This document shows, piece after piece, positions 60,567-63,548 of a stretch of DNA of 63,548 nucleotides. The position numbers were made by a program, and so were the translations under genes. Each line of letters begins with the position of its first letter. The stretch's first letter is position 1. A model generated the notes under the pieces. It worked only from the letters and a program-made list of their open reading frames with translations, was not told where the DNA came from and ran no database searches. Where the stretch lies: positions 1 through 63,548 of the forward strand of contig WRGA01000117.1 in the NCBI GenBank assembly GCA_009787405.1, given 5' to 3'. The stretch is from Candidatus Azobacteroides sp. Its GTDB lineage: Bacteria > Bacteroidota > Bacteroidia > Bacteroidales > WRGA01.

Positions 60567-61535
60567 ATGTCGGAAATTATTGAACCTATTGAAGGATTCG
60601 GCCTCAGCATAAAGCTGCAGGAGAAGAAATTATTTTCAAAAATCGGAGTTGTCGGATGCGGCAGAGACGGGCAAAATATTGTCGGACTGACGGCTTCGGC
60701 AGGATTGGAAGTTGTTTTTGTCGAAATTTCGAATGACAAAATTCAACTCGCGTTAGACAACATCAGCAAAAATCTTGACACCAAAGTCGAAAACTGGGGG
60801 TTGACAGCTTCCGAAAAACGTTCCATCATGTCGAAAATCACCGGATCTTTGAATTATGAAGATCTGAAAGGTTGCGATTTCGTGATCGAATGCATCCGTT
60901 ACGACGACCATACGGGAGAACGCAACAAAATGATGAGAAAAGAAGTGTTTATGAATCTGGAACGCATTCTCGCACCCGATGCCGTGATTGCCACCAATGC
61001 CTCCACCATCATCATCACCGAACTGGCTTCTGACCTCGAACATAAAGAACGTTGCATCAGCCTTCATTTTCTGGTCACCCAACCGGAAGCTAAAATCCTC
61101 GAAATCGTAAAAGGATTGTATACATCCGATGAAGTGTTTGAAAAAATGAAGTTGTTCGCCAAATTGATTAAACACGATTATATATCCGTACAAGAAAGCA
61201 ACGGACTGGTCAGCTTGCGTTTGTTTGTGACCATGCTGAATGAAGCCTGCCAAATGCTGATGGAGAATGTCGCATCACTCGAAGACATCGACAAATTGTT
61301 GCAGGTCGGTTACGGATACCGGCTGGGTGTATTCCGTTCGGCCGACATATTAGGCATTGAAAAAATGGTTCCTTTGATGAATAACATGTTCGACGAATAC
61401 GGCGACAAAAAATACAAACCTTCTCCCTTGTTGTTACGGTTGTTCAGAGCCAAACATTTTGGAGTGAGAACGCGAAAGGGATTTTATTTATACGATGAAA
61501 ACGGGAAATTAACCGGCCCGGCTGCCTTAGCTTAA
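60567..61535 (+). CDS. Divergent 3-hydroxyacyl-CoA dehydrogenase family protein between pta and ackA
   Basis: A 322-residue protein with the two-domain fold of 3-hydroxyacyl-CoA dehydrogenases. The NAD site is G-V-V-G-C-G-R-D-G-Q near residue 28, and the catalytic His-Glu pair is present 12 residues apart (H167 and E179). However the conserved H-F-x-N-P is H-F-L-V-T and the conserved G-F-x-x-N-R is G-L-V-S-L-R, so two usual motifs are altered. It may act on a different substrate or have lost oxidoreductase activity. Placement between pta and ackA suggests a link to short-chain acid metabolism. Confidence 0.85.
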   Translation: MSEIIEPIEGFGLSIKLQEKKLFSKIGVVGCGRDGQNIVGLTASAGLEVVFVEISNDKIQLALDNISKNLDTKVENWGLTASEKRSIMSKITGSLNYEDLKGCDFVIECIRYDDHTGERNKMMRKEVFMNLERILAPDAVIATNASTIIITELASDLEHKERCISLHFLVTQPEAKILEIVKGLYTSDEVFEKMKLFAKLIKHDYISVQESNGLVSLRLFVTMLNEACQMLMENVASLEDIDKLLQVGYGYRLGVFRSADILGIEKMVPLMNNMFDEYGDKKYKPSPLLLRLFRAKHFGVRTRKGFYLYDENGKLTGPAALA

Positions 61536-61568
61536 TTTTACAATCGGACAATTTACAATTTACAACAC

Positions 61569-62768
61569 ATGAACATATTGGTACTCAATTGCGGAAGTTC
61601 TTCCGTTAAATATAAATTATTTAACATGGAAGAAAGAAAAGTAATGGCTCAAGGCGGAGTGGAAAAAGTCGGATTGAAAGGTTCTTTTCTTAAACTGACG
61701 CTTGACGACGGGCAAAAAGTTATTCTGGAAGGTGAAATTCTCGAGCATCAAACGGCAATAGAATATATTCTGGGCGTCTTGATCAGTAAAAAATACGGCT
61801 GTATCAATTCGTTGGATGAAATCAATGCCGTCGGACACCGCGTGGTACACGGAGGCGAAAAATTTAATGCCAGCGTACTGATCACCGAAAGCGTATTGCA
61901 TAAAATCGAAGAATGCATCGAGATCGCACCTTTGCACAATCCGCCGAATTTAAGCGGAATTAACGCCATTTCGGAATTGATGCCGAAAGTACCGCAAGTG
62001 GCCGTTTTCGATACGGCATTCCATCAAACAATGCCCGATTACGCCTACATGTACGGCATTCCGTATTCTCTGTATGAAAAATATGCCATTCGTCGTTACG
62101 GATTTCACGGAACAAGTCATCGATATGTTTCCCGCCGCGTGTGTGAAATATTGAATGTACCGTTCGAATCGCAACGCATCATTACCTGCCATATCGGCAA
62201 CGGAGCTTCTGTCGCCGCCATCAAAAACGGGAAATCGGTCGACACGAGCATGGGATTCACGCCTGTGGAAGGTTTGTTGATGGGAACCCGCAGCGGCGAC
62301 ATCGATGCCGGCGTCATTTCTTTTTTGATGGATAAAGAAATGATCGGTTCTGCCGGAATTTCGACCTTGTTGAACAAACATAGCGGGATTTTGGGCGTAT
62401 CGGGCGTATCATCGGATATGCGCGAATTGACTGCCGCCATGGAAAAAGGAAACGAAAGAGCTGTTTTGGCAATTAAAATGTACAATTACCGGATCAAAAA
62501 ATATATCGGGGCATACGCCGCAGCATTGAATGGGGTTGACATCATCGTATTTACGGGAGGAGTCGGAGAAAACAACATGTCGATGCGGTCCGAAGCATGC
62601 CGCGGATTGCAATTCATGGGCATCGAACTGGACGAAAGCATCAACAGTCGCACCCGTAGTGAAGAAATCGTAATCAGCGCTTCCGGTTCCAAAACGAAAA
62701 TTGTGGTGGTTCCCACCGACGAAGAATACATGATCGCATCGGATACGATGACGATTTTAAAAAATTAA
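61569..62768 (+). CDS. ackA: Acetate kinase
   Basis: A 399-residue enzyme that makes acetate and ATP from acetyl phosphate. The start V-L-N-C-G-S-S-S-V-K-Y, H-R-V-V-H-G-G, R-R-Y-G-F-H-G-T-S-H and F-T-G-G-V-G-E-N segments are standard. It is 33 nt after the HAD-like gene, so pta, that gene and ackA are likely one operon. Confidence 0.97.
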   Translation: MNILVLNCGSSSVKYKLFNMEERKVMAQGGVEKVGLKGSFLKLTLDDGQKVILEGEILEHQTAIEYILGVLISKKYGCINSLDEINAVGHRVVHGGEKFNASVLITESVLHKIEECIEIAPLHNPPNLSGINAISELMPKVPQVAVFDTAFHQTMPDYAYMYGIPYSLYEKYAIRRYGFHGTSHRYVSRRVCEILNVPFESQRIITCHIGNGASVAAIKNGKSVDTSMGFTPVEGLLMGTRSGDIDAGVISFLMDKEMIGSAGISTLLNKHSGILGVSGVSSDMRELTAAMEKGNERAVLAIKMYNYRIKKYIGAYAAALNGVDIIVFTGGVGENNMSMRSEACRGLQFMGIELDESINSRTRSEEIVISASGSKTKIVVVPTDEEYMIASDTMTILKN

Positions 62769-62836
62769 ACCCTTTCCGGATTGGGAAATTATGAAACGGT
62801 TTATTTATTTGATTAATCATTGTGTTTAAGAAAAAG

Positions 62837-62871
62837 AGCCGATAATGAGATTCGTTATCGGCTTTGATTTT
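62837..62871 (+). terminator. Intrinsic terminator after ackA
   Basis: AGCCGATAA (62837-62845) and TTATCGGCT (62855-62863) form a 9-bp stem with a 9-nt loop, followed by TTGATTTTT. It ends the pta-ackA transcript. Confidence 0.8.
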
Positions 62872-62990
62872 TCCCCGGTTCACCCGTAAAAGTTTGTGGA
62901 TGTCTTGTCTTCCGGCTACCACAAAAATACCCTTTAAAAAAAACAATAAACAAAAAATGATTTTTATTGTAATGGGAACATTAATAAGAT

Positions 62991-63151
62991 AAAAACCTTA
63001 TTTCCTGAAAGGCCCCTCTCTCTTAACAGCAGAAAATAACATTACCATCTCCCGCCTATTCCCTTATTTTCAGTCTTTTAATAAGGGAATAGGCGGGAGA
63101 CTGAAAAGACAGCTGAAGCTACTAAAGATATTTTTAGGGAATAAGGGTTTT
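62991..63151 (+). repeat. Palindromic intergenic element, copy 2
   Basis: Outer arms AAAACC-TTATTTCC and GGGAATAAGGGTTTT are inverted, and the core is a perfect 21-bp stem (63048-63068 with 63080-63100) with an 11-nt loop. The left part matches copy 1 at 36696-36857. It has no reading frame. The long stem would be a strong RNA hairpin, and it would also serve as a cruciform or MITE-like element. Confidence 0.75.
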
Positions 63152-63162
63152 CTTGGATATAT

Positions 63163-63236
63163 AAAATCTTTGCGGCTTTGTGTCTCTGCATCTTCGCGTT
63201 TAAAATAATTTAAATTAAATTTTACCGGGTACTTAT
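63163..63236 (+). repeat. Dispersed 74-nt non-coding repeat, copy B
   Basis: This is the second full copy of the element at 12454-12527, same length, same orientation, about ten substitutions. It lies 11 nt after the palindromic element. The rest of the gap up to 63423 shows nothing recognisable. Confidence 0.75.
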
Positions 63237-63423
63237 ATTATATTATACGCAAATATTTTAGGCGCATACTTAAGAAAAACAAAACGAACCCCCTTTCTCC
63301 GGAATACAGTCCTAAATTAGACAGAAAACCGCCATTGATCATCAAAGTATCAGAGATACGCTGAAGTCTGCAATGAACAGATTGTTCGTTTTTTTTCATA
63401 ATTTTTTTGTTTTTCTATTCATT

Positions 63424-63548
63424 TCACTTCAACCTTGCTTTTTCTTCTGCTGCACCGGTTTCGACTTTCTTATCGCTTACTTTTTTGCCGGATTGGAAAT
63501 TGTAGCTCAAGGAAGCGCCAATCGTTCTGGCATTATACCATCCCTTCA
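63424..63548 (-). CDS. C-terminal end of an outer-membrane beta-barrel protein, 5' end outside the window
   Basis: The minus strand is open from the window edge to a TGA at 63424-63426. The last 41 codons read K-G-W-Y-N-A-R-T-I-G-A-S-L-S-Y-N-F-Q-S-G-K-K, then a charged tail ending in A-R-L-K. The Y-N-A-R-T-I-G-x-S-L-S-Y-N-F pattern is that of the last strand of outer-membrane barrel family proteins related to TonB-dependent receptors, with an extra tail of about 18 residues after the strand. Confidence 0.65.
   Translation of the reverse strand, partial: KGWYNARTIGASLSYNFQSGKKVSDKKVETGAAEEKARLK

Noticed and set aside
1-63548. CRISPR arrays, rRNA or tRNA genes
   Set aside because: No regularly spaced direct repeats of CRISPR size were noticed; the only tandem arrays are the 7-bp AACTCTT tracts and the 21-bp coding repeat. 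No tRNA cloverleaf or rRNA sequence was recognised. A covariance scan was not possible.

Overview
The window is chromosomal DNA from a member of the Bacteroidota, most likely the order Bacteroidales. The evidence is the AT-leaning composition, start codons without clear Shine-Dalgarno sequences, Bacteroidota-type promoters (TTTG or TTG, an 18-20 nt spacer, then TAnnTTTG), and lineage-typical gene blocks: purH-mreB-mreC-mreD-mrdA-rodA, acpP-fabF-rnc, psd-pssA-DUF4834, gldF-gldG, a four-subunit 2-oxoacid:ferredoxin oxidoreductase, lipoproteins with late lipoboxes and a secreted serpin. The ferredoxin-linked oxidoreductase and the pta/ackA pair point to an anaerobe. I cannot name a genus. No rRNA, tRNA or CRISPR array was seen.

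Layout. 1-4.9 kb: a type IIG restriction-modification enzyme cut by the window edge, a DUF169 protein, and a two-gene operon of very small proteins behind a consensus promoter. 4.9-12.3 kb: the rod-shape/elongasome operon (RodA, PBP2, MreD, MreC, MreB) led by purH. 12.5-19.5 kb: an anchored protein of unknown function, gldFG, a small outer-membrane barrel, a flavin reductase and pyrIB. 19.6-26.9 kb: cell-surface genes (a GHL10 hydrolase, an SGNH hydrolase next to an MBOAT O-acyltransferase, and a YfhO-type membrane protein). 26.9-33.3 kb: an unknown protein, an ECF sigma factor with a membrane-anchored barrel partner, a serpin, and two related lipoproteins around rnhB. 33.5-42 kb: fatty-acid, phospholipid and 2-oxoacid metabolism. 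51-62.8 kb: an MBL hydrolase, an OstA-like/parvulin envelope-biogenesis set, an Rpn-type nuclease, a zinc peptidase, fur-purA, and pta - HAD-like dehydrogenase - ackA. The right edge holds the last 41 codons of an outer-membrane barrel protein.

The accessory island at about 42.06-50.98 kb is the most unusual part. It is visibly more AT-rich and lies between housekeeping-type genes. A near-consensus promoter leads into a roughly 200-nt nested palindrome, then a 38-codon reading frame. After that come eight tightly packed genes: a membrane protein with a soluble domain, a HerA/VirB4-like ATPase, a 68-aa protein, two extremely acidic low-complexity proteins, a YdjI-type SPFH protein with a C-terminal SHOCT motif, a four-helix membrane protein with a coiled coil, and a zinc-ribbon/TPR protein. 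A decayed TPR gene ends the island. The SPFH, membrane and zinc-ribbon parts recall phage-shock-like envelope-stress operons of the Bacillus ydjFGHI kind. Their combination with a HerA-type ATPase and two acidic proteins is not one I recognise, and it is the best candidate here for an undescribed system.

Several non-coding repeat families are also visible: a 74-nt element in two copies (12.45 and 63.16 kb), a 160-nt palindromic element in two copies (36.7 and 63.0 kb), and (AACTCTT)n tracts immediately upstream of three start codons, always in the same orientation relative to the gene.
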